A model generated the notes under the pieces. It was not told the origin of the DNA. It worked only from the letters and a program-made list of their open reading frames with translations, and did not search any database. DNA of 64,000 bases, from contig JAYYVF010000015.1 of the NCBI GenBank assembly GCA_036343635.1, positions 25,409-89,408 on the forward strand, in the 5' to 3' direction. The DNA is from GCA-2693325 sp036343635. Its GTDB lineage: Bacteria; Latescibacterota; UBA2968; UBA8231. Below, in pieces: positions 25,471 to 33,902 of the stretch. The position numbers and the translations under genes were made by a program. Each line of letters opens with the position of its first letter. Position 1 is the stretch's first letter.

Positions 25471-25483
25471 TTTATTAACTCCT

Positions 25484-26251
25484 CTAATCCGTCCTGCATA
25501 GTAAACCACCGTCTACGACTAAGGAGGTGCCCGTAACAAAGGATGCTTCGTCCGAGGCCAGATACAAAACAGCATTGGCGACATCCCGACCCAACCCAAG
25601 ACGCTTGGCTGGAACAAGTTCGGCATATCTTTGGCGTTCATCGTCTGGAACATCAAGATTGTCCCATAGGGGAGTTAGAATTGCACCCGGCAAAACCGCA
25701 TTGACTCGTATATCGGGCCCAAAATCTATCGCCAACGTCCGCGTCAACCCCAACAATCCAGCTTTGGCAGCATCGTATGCTGTGCAAGTTTCAAAACTGA
25801 CCAACGAGTGAACGGATGCAGTATTCACGATTGCTCCACCACCATTCTTCCGCATTACAGGTATCCCGTATTTTGCAGAGATATACGAAGATTTTAGACC
25901 GGAATCCAACGTTTTGTCCCAATCGCCCTCCTCTAGGTCAAGTGCAGATCCGTGGCGAAACCATATGGCATTATTGTGCAATATATCTAACCGGCCAAAT
26001 GTCTCTTCGGTTTTTTGGATTAAATTTTTTATCTGGAAAGATTCAGATACATCCGTTTTGATGAATTCGGCTCGGCCGTCCAACTCCAAAATACGTTCGA
26101 CAACACGAAGTCCATTTTCTTCATCAATATCAGCAACACAAACTGCCGCCCCCTCCTCGGCAAAACGCACGGCAGTCTCCTCACCTATGCCCGATGCGCC
26201 ACCGGTAACTATAGCGACCTTCCCAGCTATTCGCCCTATATGTTTATTCAT
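25484..26251 (-). CDS. Short-chain dehydrogenase/reductase (SDR)
   Basis: A 255-residue classical SDR: TGGASGIG cofactor loop, DIDEENG acidic residue favouring NAD, NNAIW in place of NNAG, catalytic Ser in TASVHS and Tyr/Lys in YDAAKAG. C-terminal SFVTGTSLVVDGGLL is the usual ending of 3-oxoacyl-reductase- or glucose-dehydrogenase-like members. ATG 26251 has GAGGAGG upstream. It sits between Gfo/Idh/MocA and PhyH genes on one strand, suggesting stepwise oxidation of a sugar-like compound. Confidence 0.9.
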   Translation of the reverse strand: MNKHIGRIAGKVAIVTGGASGIGEETAVRFAEEGAAVCVADIDEENGLRVVERILELDGRAEFIKTDVSESFQIKNLIQKTEETFGRLDILHNNAIWFRHGSALDLEEGDWDKTLDSGLKSSYISAKYGIPVMRKNGGGAIVNTASVHSLVSFETCTAYDAAKAGLLGLTRTLAIDFGPDIRVNAVLPGAILTPLWDNLDVPDDERQRYAELVPAKRLGLGRDVANAVLYLASDEASFVTGTSLVVDGGLLCRTD

Positions 26252-26325
26252 AATCTATCCTCCTCAGTTGTTTAGGTATCAACCCAAAACTTCTCAAACT
26301 GAATCATCAACTTCATAAACAAAAA

Positions 26326-27324
26326 TCACAGAGAAATAATCTTTCTCGTATCCATCGATTTTTTCACTGCATCCATTACGCGCATCTGTCTGACACTATG
26401 TTCGGCCGGTATACGGTGCGAACATTCCCCACTAAGACAGGAAAACAGATGATTTAACTGAGAAACAAACTGAAACTGAGGAGGAAAATCAAAGCGCTCT
26501 TCACCGTGATTATTACGCAATACAAGCTGAACTGCACAGTTTTCATTGTTCCATGCCTGGTCCATAAACAGCATACCCTCCTCGCCAGACACTTCAGCAT
26601 ACTGGGAAGCCCAGGCATCGAAACCAACTGAAATCTGTGCCGTCCGACCACCATCAAAAACCAACATAATAGAGGCGGCATCATCAACTTCTACGCCACG
26701 AACCTGCGAAGAAAAAACAAATTTAGGCTCATGGCCAAAAATAGAGCGAGCATGGTGAATGTTATAGCAAGCCAAATCATAAATCGATCCGCCTCCCTGC
26801 TCTCTGTTAAACCGCCAATTCAACTCTGGACTTCTACTAGTTAAATTAACGTTCGTGCAGAAAGTACTACGAACTCCCAATACCTTACCAATGGCTCCAG
26901 AAGCAACCAACCGATGCGCCTCGATGTGCATTGGATGGTGCCGAAATTTGAAAGCTTCTGCGACCAACACACCCTCATTATTTGCACAAGAAACCAATTC
27001 CTGAGCTTGTTCAGCAGTCTGTGTAAATGGTTTTTCGCATAAAATTGCCCGAACACGTCCTGAACAGGCTAAATCAATACCAATTTGTGCATGGGAAATA
27101 CCCCAGGTACAGATTATGACCAGGTCAAATGAATGCTCAGACAACATATCTGTTGTTGCTCCATAAAAATTCGTTATCCCCGCCTTGCGACCAAATTCCT
27201 CAGCACGGTTAAACGAAACATCACAAATAGCAACTAAGTCTGCTTCATCTATCTGACGGATGGCCTCTACATGTGCATGAGCTATACCTCCTGCACCAAC
27301 AATTCCAATACGGTAGGTAGCCAT
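26326..27324 (-). CDS. Gfo/Idh/MocA family oxidoreductase
   Basis: A 332-residue dehydrogenase. IGIVGAGGIAHAH is the Rossmann loop, CEKPFTQT the family lysine, and DLACYNIHHARS the catalytic segment. The start at 27324 is preferred over 27348 because AAGGTGGA precedes it and it lies immediately after the PhyH stop. Family enzymes oxidise sugars, inositols or sugar acids with NAD(P). Co-directional and almost contiguous with PhyH upstream and SDR downstream. Confidence 0.88.
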   Translation of the reverse strand: MATYRIGIVGAGGIAHAHVEAIRQIDEADLVAICDVSFNRAEEFGRKAGITNFYGATTDMLSEHSFDLVIICTWGISHAQIGIDLACSGRVRAILCEKPFTQTAEQAQELVSCANNEGVLVAEAFKFRHHPMHIEAHRLVASGAIGKVLGVRSTFCTNVNLTSRSPELNWRFNREQGGGSIYDLACYNIHHARSIFGHEPKFVFSSQVRGVEVDDAASIMLVFDGGRTAQISVGFDAWASQYAEVSGEEGMLFMDQAWNNENCAVQLVLRNNHGEERFDFPPQFQFVSQLNHLFSCLSGECSHRIPAEHSVRQMRVMDAVKKSMDTRKIISL

Positions 27325-27326
27325 GG

Positions 27327-28118
27327 CTATTCCACCTTTTCCTGCCAATGTTCAGCAATTCTTTTTTCGTCAGCTGGACCGGCCTCAGATACCAACTCAA
27401 GAACCTCCGGACTTAACCGATTTAAAATTTCTTTGGGTAATTCACTAGCTGAAGCCGTCTGAGGTCGATAACGCAAGACAAGAATAATCCGTTCCCTATT
27501 AACGGGTATCCAAGGCAGAGCACCGTGAGTTAGGGATTCGGAGATAATGAGGACATCTCCAGCTTTAGGCGTCACGTTTACTAAGCCATCAGGAAGGGGG
27601 CCATTACCAAGGGTTCCCCCATCAAATAGTTCGGACGGTCTCTCAAATTCTGCTTTATGAGACCCCGGCAAAACAACCACACCTCCATCTCCAGGATAAA
27701 CATCTGTCAAATAAGGGAATACAACTATATGATCTGTAAAAATACGTCCATTTTTAACTTCATAGCGGCTACTATCCCAACCCCAATCTTCCCGAGCACA
27801 ATGTAAACGTGTCGCTTCATCTTGAAGATCATGTCGACTAATTTGCAAAGTTCCACTGACCAAACGCGGCTTGCCGTTTGTTACCTCAAGTATTATTGGC
27901 CAATATGATGGGTGCATAGTCAAGCTCTGCAGGGAAGGATCAAAAGCAAAACCATGCTTATGTAAGCGACCCTCAACCGAAAAACCGATCGGTAAGGATT
28001 CAGATCGAGAATATTTTTCGGCAGCAGCACGTGCAGATTCAACTTCATCGTCACTTAGTGCTCCCGACAAAAGTAAAAAACCCTGAACATCAAAAATATA
28101 GCGCTGTTCCGGCGTCAA
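27327..28118 (-). CDS. PhyH-family protein with an H-C-A iron-site variant
   Basis: A 263-residue member of the PhyH family. At the HxD position it has H106-C107-A108 (RLHCARED), 30 residues before the PGDGGVVVLPGSHK block. The distal His198 (LTHGALPW) and arginines 208/210 are kept. Alanine in place of the iron-ligand aspartate is the arrangement of Fe/2OG halogenases such as SyrB2, but it is also found in uncharacterised PhyH subgroups. The start is a TTG at 28118 just after the aldose epimerase stop, with AGGTAG as ribosome-binding sequence. It lies between aldose epimerase and Gfo genes in a tight run. Confidence 0.82.
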   Translation of the reverse strand: MTPEQRYIFDVQGFLLLSGALSDDEVESARAAAEKYSRSESLPIGFSVEGRLHKHGFAFDPSLQSLTMHPSYWPIILEVTNGKPRLVSGTLQISRHDLQDEATRLHCAREDWGWDSSRYEVKNGRIFTDHIVVFPYLTDVYPGDGGVVVLPGSHKAEFERPSELFDGGTLGNGPLPDGLVNVTPKAGDVLIISESLTHGALPWIPVNRERIILVLRYRPQTASASELPKEILNRLSPEVLELVSEAGPADEKRIAEHWQEKVE

Positions 28119-28125
28119 TTTTCAT

Positions 28126-29247
28126 CTACCTAGTTGAAAAAACATGTGTTGTAACAGAACGAAATTTTTCTCCAGGTCTTAGAACGACCGAGGGAAATCC
28201 ATTTTGGTTAATGGAATCTGGGAAATGCTGCGTCTCCAGACATAAACCATCATAGCGATTATAAACAGTCCCGCGTTTCCCTTTCAAATTATCCAAATGA
28301 ATACCGGAGTATACCTGAACGGCTGGTTCAGTCGTGTAGACAGTCATCACCCTCCCACTCTTCGGATCATACAACTCTGCAGCTAAACCGGGCTCATTCC
28401 CCCCTCCATTGTCCAAAACAAAATTGTGATCGTAACCTCCGATATCTACTTGCGCTATTCGGCCTCCCACGCTGGCCGGTTTAGTAAAGTCCAATGGACT
28501 CCCCGAAACAGGAAGCAACCTCCCCGTGGGAATCAGAGTCTCATCCGGCTCTGTGAAATATCGGGCCTTTAACGTCAGAATCTGGCCCAGAATATCTCCC
28601 TCACCGGCCAAATTAAAATATGAATGATTTGTGAGGTTTATTGGTGTAGGTCGATCGGTGTCGGCTTCGTACTCTATTATGAAATTATTTTTCGAGGATA
28701 GAATATAGGTAACTTTTACGTTCAGATTCCCGGGATAACCTTCTTCTCCGTCAGGGCTCGTGTAGGATAAACGCAGTGCTACTCCTTCACGGCGCGTGAT
28801 CACCTCAGCGTCCCAAATGACTTTATCAAACCCCTTCAAACCACCATGGAGGTGATTTGGTCCATTATTGACCGCTAATTCGTATTTCGCCCCGTCTAAT
28901 TGAAATCGTCCTAAAGCAATCCGATTTGCCACGCGCCCTGTTATGCAACCAAAATAAGGATTCTCTTCCTCGTATTGGTCAAACTGATCAAAACCCAATA
29001 CTACGTCCCCCAATTCCCCGTTACGGTCAGGCATCCAGAGTTCTGAAACAATACCACCGTAATTTAAAATTCGAACCATCGCACCATTTTCATTCTCTAA
29101 TGTGTAACGCACAACAGAAAGTCCATCTTTTGTGACTGCATACTGTTCTTGTTCCACACTAGCCTCCAAGGAATTTTGATCAAGAAATGCTAACAAAACA
29201 AATAACACACCAATAATGAGCATAACAGACTCCTTTATAAACTTCAT
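28126..29247 (-). CDS. galM: Aldose 1-epimerase (mutarotase), exported
   Basis: A 373-residue mutarotase that interconverts alpha and beta anomers of hexoses. An N-terminal hydrophobic stretch (VMLIIGVLFVLLAFL) forms a signal peptide, so it acts outside the cytoplasm. Catalytic His is in NLTNHSYFNL and catalytic Glu in CLETQHFPDS; NHLHGGLKGFD and GYDHNFVLD are also conserved. First gene of the minus-strand run, divergent from the sugar ABC transporter, 77 bp apart. A periplasmic mutarotase beside a binding protein suggests that the anomer form matters for capture of the imported sugar. Confidence 0.93.
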   Translation of the reverse strand: MKFIKESVMLIIGVLFVLLAFLDQNSLEASVEQEQYAVTKDGLSVVRYTLENENGAMVRILNYGGIVSELWMPDRNGELGDVVLGFDQFDQYEEENPYFGCITGRVANRIALGRFQLDGAKYELAVNNGPNHLHGGLKGFDKVIWDAEVITRREGVALRLSYTSPDGEEGYPGNLNVKVTYILSSKNNFIIEYEADTDRPTPINLTNHSYFNLAGEGDILGQILTLKARYFTEPDETLIPTGRLLPVSGSPLDFTKPASVGGRIAQVDIGGYDHNFVLDNGGGNEPGLAAELYDPKSGRVMTVYTTEPAVQVYSGIHLDNLKGKRGTVYNRYDGLCLETQHFPDSINQNGFPSVVLRPGEKFRSVTTHVFSTR

Positions 29248-29254
29248 TTACTAC

Positions 29255-29284
29255 TTGCATACCATAGGAACATACTCGTAAAAT
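29255..29284 (+). promoter_or_regulatory. Candidate promoter of the sugar ABC transporter operon
   Basis: TAAAAT (29279-29284) is a good -10 box 18 bp after a poor -35 TTGCAT (29255-29260), about 40 bp before the binding-protein gene. The weak -35 suggests activator dependence, which is inference. Confidence 0.3.
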
Positions 29285-29323
29285 AAGTAGTGAAATTGGT
29301 CACACCAACCCCACAACAAGAGA

Positions 29324-30325
29324 ATGGCCACCATGAAAATTAAATATCTGATTCTTACTTTCCTGATTCCCTTAATAGGTTGCTCCAACGAACCACAATC
29401 TGAGCAGATAGGTTTTGTTACAAATGGTGTCGGCTCATTTTGGGTAATTGCTTCAAAAGGCGTGGAGCATGCCGCGAAAGAATTTTCCGTTCAAGCCGAG
29501 GTGCATATGCCCGCAGAAGGAGTAAGCGACCAGAAGCGAATCATCCAGGCCCTACTTGCTCGCGGTATTGATGGAATGGCTGTAAGTCCAATCGACCCTG
29601 ACAATCAAACAGAACTTTTGAATGAAGCTGCTGCAAACACAAATCTTATCACCCACGATTCTGATGCACCAAATAGCAACAGACTTTGTTTTATTGGGAT
29701 TGACAATTATTCAGCTGGTCGTGAATGCGGGAAACTCGTTAAAGAAGCATTGCCCGATGGCGGAAATCTAATGATTTTTGTGGGACGTCTAGAGCAACTA
29801 AATGCACAACAACGTCGCCAAGGCGTCATTGATGAATTAATGAATCGCTCCTTTGACCCCACACGTAGAGATCCAAACAATGCATCTATCTCCGGTACAA
29901 AATATACTGTTATCGATACACGAACCGATCAATTTGACTATGCGAAAGCCAAATCTCAAGTAGAAGATGCAATAGCCAAATATCCTCAACTAAACGGAGT
30001 TATCGGACTTTTTGCCTACAACCCACCCATGGCGCTCAAAGCCATCAAAGAAGCAGGAAAGATCAATCAAATTAAAATTATTGCTTTCGATGAAGAAGAT
30101 GAAACCCTACAGGGAATTACAGATGGTCATATTTACGGTACTGTTGTACAAAACCCTTACCAATACGGTTACGAATCAGTCCGCATCTTGGCAGGTTTGG
30201 CACGAGGCGACCAATCTGTTTTACCCTCAGAAGGATATTTAGACATTCCCGCCCGAAAAATAACTCGAGATAATGTTGAGGACTTTTGGAGTAACTTAAA
30301 AGACCTGACTGAAAAGACCAATTAA
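29324..30325 (+). CDS. Sugar ABC transporter substrate-binding lipoprotein
   Basis: A 333-residue periplasmic binding protein of the ribose/galactose (type I) class. A short signal sequence ends in a lipobox LIGC, so it is lipid-anchored. The N-terminal lobe starts IGFVTNGVGSFW, and KRIIQALLARGIDGMAVSP and LITHDSDAP are typical sugar-contact segments. A second ATG at 29333 is a possible start. Its stop overlaps the ATP-binding gene by one base. It delivers substrate to the ATPase/permease pair encoded downstream. Confidence 0.92.
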   Translation: MATMKIKYLILTFLIPLIGCSNEPQSEQIGFVTNGVGSFWVIASKGVEHAAKEFSVQAEVHMPAEGVSDQKRIIQALLARGIDGMAVSPIDPDNQTELLNEAAANTNLITHDSDAPNSNRLCFIGIDNYSAGRECGKLVKEALPDGGNLMIFVGRLEQLNAQQRRQGVIDELMNRSFDPTRRDPNNASISGTKYTVIDTRTDQFDYAKAKSQVEDAIAKYPQLNGVIGLFAYNPPMALKAIKEAGKINQIKIIAFDEEDETLQGITDGHIYGTVVQNPYQYGYESVRILAGLARGDQSVLPSEGYLDIPARKITRDNVEDFWSNLKDLTEKTN

Positions 30326-31815
30326 TGCAAATACTCGCTGCTCGGGATATAGGGAAATCTTTCCCCGGAGTCCAAGCTCTTCATAACGTAAATTTGACCC
30401 TTAATGTAGGAGAGGTCTTGGCCGTTGTCGGAGAAAACGGAGCGGGGAAAAGTACTCTAATGAAAATTTTGGCCGGGATTCAACGGCCCAGTAATGGGTA
30501 CATCGAGGTAAACAATAAACGTGTTAGCATCGAATCGCCTAAAGATGCGATAAAACTAGGTATCGCCCTTATTCACCAAGAGCTAAATCTTTGTGATAAC
30601 CTAACTGTTGCAGAAAACATATATTTAGGTCGCGAACCTCACTCCTATGGATTGATCAACAAACGCGAACTAAGCCATCAAGCAAAAAATTGGCTTAACC
30701 GTATCGGGCTAAATATTAATCCACAGACCGCTCTTTCTCAGCTTTCAATAGGCCATAGGCAAATGGTGGAAATTGCAAAAGCACTATCTACCGATGCCCG
30801 TATCATTATTATGGACGAGCCCACTTCAAGTCTATCAAATGACGAATCTGAAACACTTTTTCGTGTTATTAATGAGCTACGTAAAAATGGCGTTTCAATA
30901 ATCTACATCTCTCACAGACTGAGCGAGATAACAAGAATTTCGGACCGTGCTCTCGTGCTTCGGGATGGCCAGAACACCGATCTACTCGAAGGCAACCAAA
31001 TTACTCGGGGGAAAATGGTATCTTCAATGGTTGGACGATCCATAGACCAATATTATCCCCTCACCCAACATGAACCTGGGAACGAACTCCTCCGAGTCGA
31101 AAATCTTGTTACCCAAGCAAATCCAACAAAAAAAATAAATCTCACAATTAACCAACATGAGATTGTTGGAATAGCCGGGTTAATTGGGGCGGGAAGAACC
31201 GAATTACTCGAAACATTATTCGGTATTTCTCTACCCTCCTCGGGGAAAATATTTATTGACCAACAAGAAACAGTATTCGACACGCCAGAATCTGCAATAA
31301 ATGCTGGAGTCGCTTTAGTCCCGGAAGACAGGAAAAAACAAGGCCTTGTTTTAGGAATGAATATCTGCCATAACATTAGTCTATCCCAATTAAGAAAATG
31401 GAGCCTCTTTGGCTCACTAATTAATTTTAAGCAGGAATTTTCTGGTGCAAAACGAGCAATGGATCAACTCTCCATCCGTGCGACTAACGTCGATCAGTTG
31501 ACAAGCCTCCTTTCTGGTGGAAACCAACAAAAAGTAGCAATAGCAAAATGGTTAGCTACAAGCCCAAAGTTGCTATTGCTTGATGAACCCACCCGCGGCG
31601 TAGACGTCGGCGCTAAACAAGATATATACCAAATAATGAGATCACTTGTCGATCAAGGTATGACAATCCTATTTGCTTCGAGTGAACTGGAAGAGCTAAT
31701 TGGTGTGGCAGATCGAGTAGTTGTCATGCATGAAGGCGGTATTTCAGGTCAATTAAATAGAGGCAAAATCAGCGAAGAAGCTATCATGCAGTTAGCTACC
31801 GGGAGGGCTGCCTAA
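30325..31815 (+). CDS. Sugar ABC transporter ATP-binding protein (two ABC domains, RbsA/MglA type)
   Basis: A 496-residue ATPase with two nucleotide-binding domains. The first has Walker A GENGAGKST, signature LSIGHRQM and Walker B IIIMDEPTSS. The second has a degenerate Walker A (GLIGAGRTE), signature LSGGNQQK and Walker B LLLDEPTRGVDVG. This asymmetric pair is the hallmark of monosaccharide importers such as ribose, galactose and xylose. It overlaps the binding-protein gene by one base and the permease follows two bases later. Confidence 0.94.
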   Translation: MQILAARDIGKSFPGVQALHNVNLTLNVGEVLAVVGENGAGKSTLMKILAGIQRPSNGYIEVNNKRVSIESPKDAIKLGIALIHQELNLCDNLTVAENIYLGREPHSYGLINKRELSHQAKNWLNRIGLNINPQTALSQLSIGHRQMVEIAKALSTDARIIIMDEPTSSLSNDESETLFRVINELRKNGVSIIYISHRLSEITRISDRALVLRDGQNTDLLEGNQITRGKMVSSMVGRSIDQYYPLTQHEPGNELLRVENLVTQANPTKKINLTINQHEIVGIAGLIGAGRTELLETLFGISLPSSGKIFIDQQETVFDTPESAINAGVALVPEDRKKQGLVLGMNICHNISLSQLRKWSLFGSLINFKQEFSGAKRAMDQLSIRATNVDQLTSLLSGGNQQKVAIAKWLATSPKLLLLDEPTRGVDVGAKQDIYQIMRSLVDQGMTILFASSELEELIGVADRVVVMHEGGISGQLNRGKISEEAIMQLATGRAA

Positions 31816-31816
31816 T

Positions 31817-32776
31817 ATGAAAAAGATCATAGGAATCGCGAGCTTACTTCTAACCATCTTCCTTTTCAGTTGGGCAGTCGAACCCAAGTTTGTGAGCGCC
31901 TACAATCTCCAAAATATTGCCCGCTGGACCTCGTTATTTGGCATCATAAGTATCGGAGTCGCTTTTGTAATTGTCACGGGAGGGATTGACCTTTCGCTCG
32001 GAGCCGTTGTTGGACTGATTGGTTGTATACTTCCGATGCTTCTCAATTCCGGTTATAGTCCGATTACCGCATTCTCAATAGTCATCCTCTTATCTCTTTC
32101 CATAGGGTTAGTTCATGGGTTACTTATCACTCGGTTAGGCCTACAACCCTTCGTCGTTACTTTATGCGGCCTACTTTTTTATCGTGGGATTGCTCGCTGG
32201 TTAACAAATGATCAGATCCAAGGATTCGGCTCCCAATATGAGAATCTCCGCCAGCTAGCTATTGGGAAAATATCTATCGGGGGAATTGTAGAAATTCCAT
32301 CCCCTTTTCTCATTGTTGTTGTCATTGGACTCTTGGCGGCTATTTTTCTGAATCGTTCTATATGGGGTCGCTATTTAATTGCATTAGGTCGAAATGAAGA
32401 AGCTGCACGTTATAGTGGCGTTCCCATTACCCGTATGAAGATTCTTGCTTACGTAATCTGTTCCGGTTCCGCTGGAATCGGTGGTATCTTATTTGCCTTA
32501 GATGTAAACTCTGTACAGCCCGCAGGTCATGGAAATTTCTATGAGTTATATGCCATAGCCGCCGCGGTTCTTGGTGGATGTTCTTTGCGAGGTGGCGAAG
32601 GCTCCATATTAGGGGTACTAATTGGAGCTGCAGTCATGCGTTTTCTATATAACGCGATTAATGTTTTGGGGATACCAACGCAACTCGAATTTGCTATAAT
32701 TGGCATAGTTATTCTTGCTGGCGTAATTGCGGACGAATCCATAAGAAGAATCGCTACTCGCAGACTGAGGAACTAA
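31817..32776 (+). CDS. Sugar ABC transporter permease (RbsC type)
   Basis: A 319-residue inner-membrane permease with about eight to ten hydrophobic helices, of the BPD_transp_2 family. GGIDLSLGAVVGL is the conserved N-terminal segment and ALGRNEEAARYSGVP the cytoplasmic coupling loop that meets the ATPase. AAAVLGGCSLRGGEGSILG is also typical. Only one permease gene is present, so a homodimer is expected. The LRR protein gene starts four bases after its stop. Confidence 0.93.
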   Translation: MKKIIGIASLLLTIFLFSWAVEPKFVSAYNLQNIARWTSLFGIISIGVAFVIVTGGIDLSLGAVVGLIGCILPMLLNSGYSPITAFSIVILLSLSIGLVHGLLITRLGLQPFVVTLCGLLFYRGIARWLTNDQIQGFGSQYENLRQLAIGKISIGGIVEIPSPFLIVVVIGLLAAIFLNRSIWGRYLIALGRNEEAARYSGVPITRMKILAYVICSGSAGIGGILFALDVNSVQPAGHGNFYELYAIAAAVLGGCSLRGGEGSILGVLIGAAVMRFLYNAINVLGIPTQLEFAIIGIVILAGVIADESIRRIATRRLRN

Positions 32777-32780
32777 CTCT

Positions 32781-33902
32781 ATGTTATTGGGAAAAAAATT
32801 TGCACTTAAATCTTTAGCCCTATGCATACTAATCATTTGCGCTGAAAGTCATGCTGACAACGTCGCCTTTGAAGATTCCTTACTCCTACGGCACGCGCAC
32901 GCTGCTCTTAGTGACTCAACAAACTTATTTTCACACGAAAACTGTTCAAGTATTGAATATTTCCAGGTTGAACATGAAAACATCCATTCACTTGATGGCA
33001 TTCAATGTATGCAGGATCTGCGGATTTTAAAAATAGGGCACAACGATATTGTTTATGCTGAGCCATTGACTAAGCTAAACTCTTTAAAAGTTTTGGATAT
33101 TAGTCACAATCCCCTGAAATCTATAGACCCCATATCGCAATTAACACAAATAGAATGGGTAAAAATTAATGGGACCGGCATTAAGGATGCCTCTCCAATG
33201 TCCAAACTATCCAATCTTACCTATTTGTCGATAAGCCACAATACTATCTCTAACCTACAAGCTCTATCAGATCTTGTAAAACTACAAGAATTAGATTTAT
33301 CACGTAATCAGCTTTTATCACTAGACCACTTACAAGGTTTGAGTTCGCTTAGAGTACTAAAATTTAACCGCAATAAACTGCAATCAATGTGGGGGATCGG
33401 ACAACTCAACGCGTTAGAAAAAATAGAAGCACGAAACAATTTCATTGCTAATATAGAACATCTACAAAACTTAAATGACCTCAAACATCTCGAATTGTCT
33501 AACAACAAAGTTAGTAATATAAAATCACTAAAAAATCTACGAAAGCTAGAGATTTTACGCTTAGCTAACAACGAAATAAGTGACTTGACCCCTTTAAAAT
33601 TCCTTACTTCTTTAAAGGAACTACGTTTGGATGCAAACAAAATTGAGAACCTTTCTCCTCTCGAAAATCTACACAACTTAAAGGTACTGGACTTAGGAAA
33701 CAATCAAATTCGCGATCTAAGCCCGCTTGCAAAATTAAACAAATTAGAGGTCCTCAGATTAAGTCAAAATAGAGTACGTGAGATTGCACCTATACTCGAT
33801 CTGCCCAACCTGATAGTGTTAGAGATTTGGGAAAACGAACTGCCTCACAATGCAACAAAAGTCATTAAAAAATTGAATGAGCGTCAGATACACGTGGATT
33901 AA
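32781..33902 (+). CDS. Secreted leucine-rich-repeat protein (SDS22/internalin-like)
   Basis: A 373-residue protein with a signal peptide (about residues 1-25, ending near CAESHADN) followed by 13 full 22-residue leucine-rich repeats and a partial cap. The repeat consensus is LxxLxLSxNxIxxLxPLxxL, for example LEILRLANNEISDLTPLKFL, as in SDS22/internalin-type solenoids used for protein binding. No membrane anchor is visible after the repeats. It begins four bases after the permease stop, so it belongs to the sugar-transport transcript. Its end overlaps the convergent glnD by four bases. A role as periplasmic adaptor is possible; no partner is known. Confidence 0.85.
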   Translation: MLLGKKFALKSLALCILIICAESHADNVAFEDSLLLRHAHAALSDSTNLFSHENCSSIEYFQVEHENIHSLDGIQCMQDLRILKIGHNDIVYAEPLTKLNSLKVLDISHNPLKSIDPISQLTQIEWVKINGTGIKDASPMSKLSNLTYLSISHNTISNLQALSDLVKLQELDLSRNQLLSLDHLQGLSSLRVLKFNRNKLQSMWGIGQLNALEKIEARNNFIANIEHLQNLNDLKHLELSNNKVSNIKSLKNLRKLEILRLANNEISDLTPLKFLTSLKELRLDANKIENLSPLENLHNLKVLDLGNNQIRDLSPLAKLNKLEVLRLSQNRVREIAPILDLPNLIVLEIWENELPHNATKVIKKLNERQIHVD

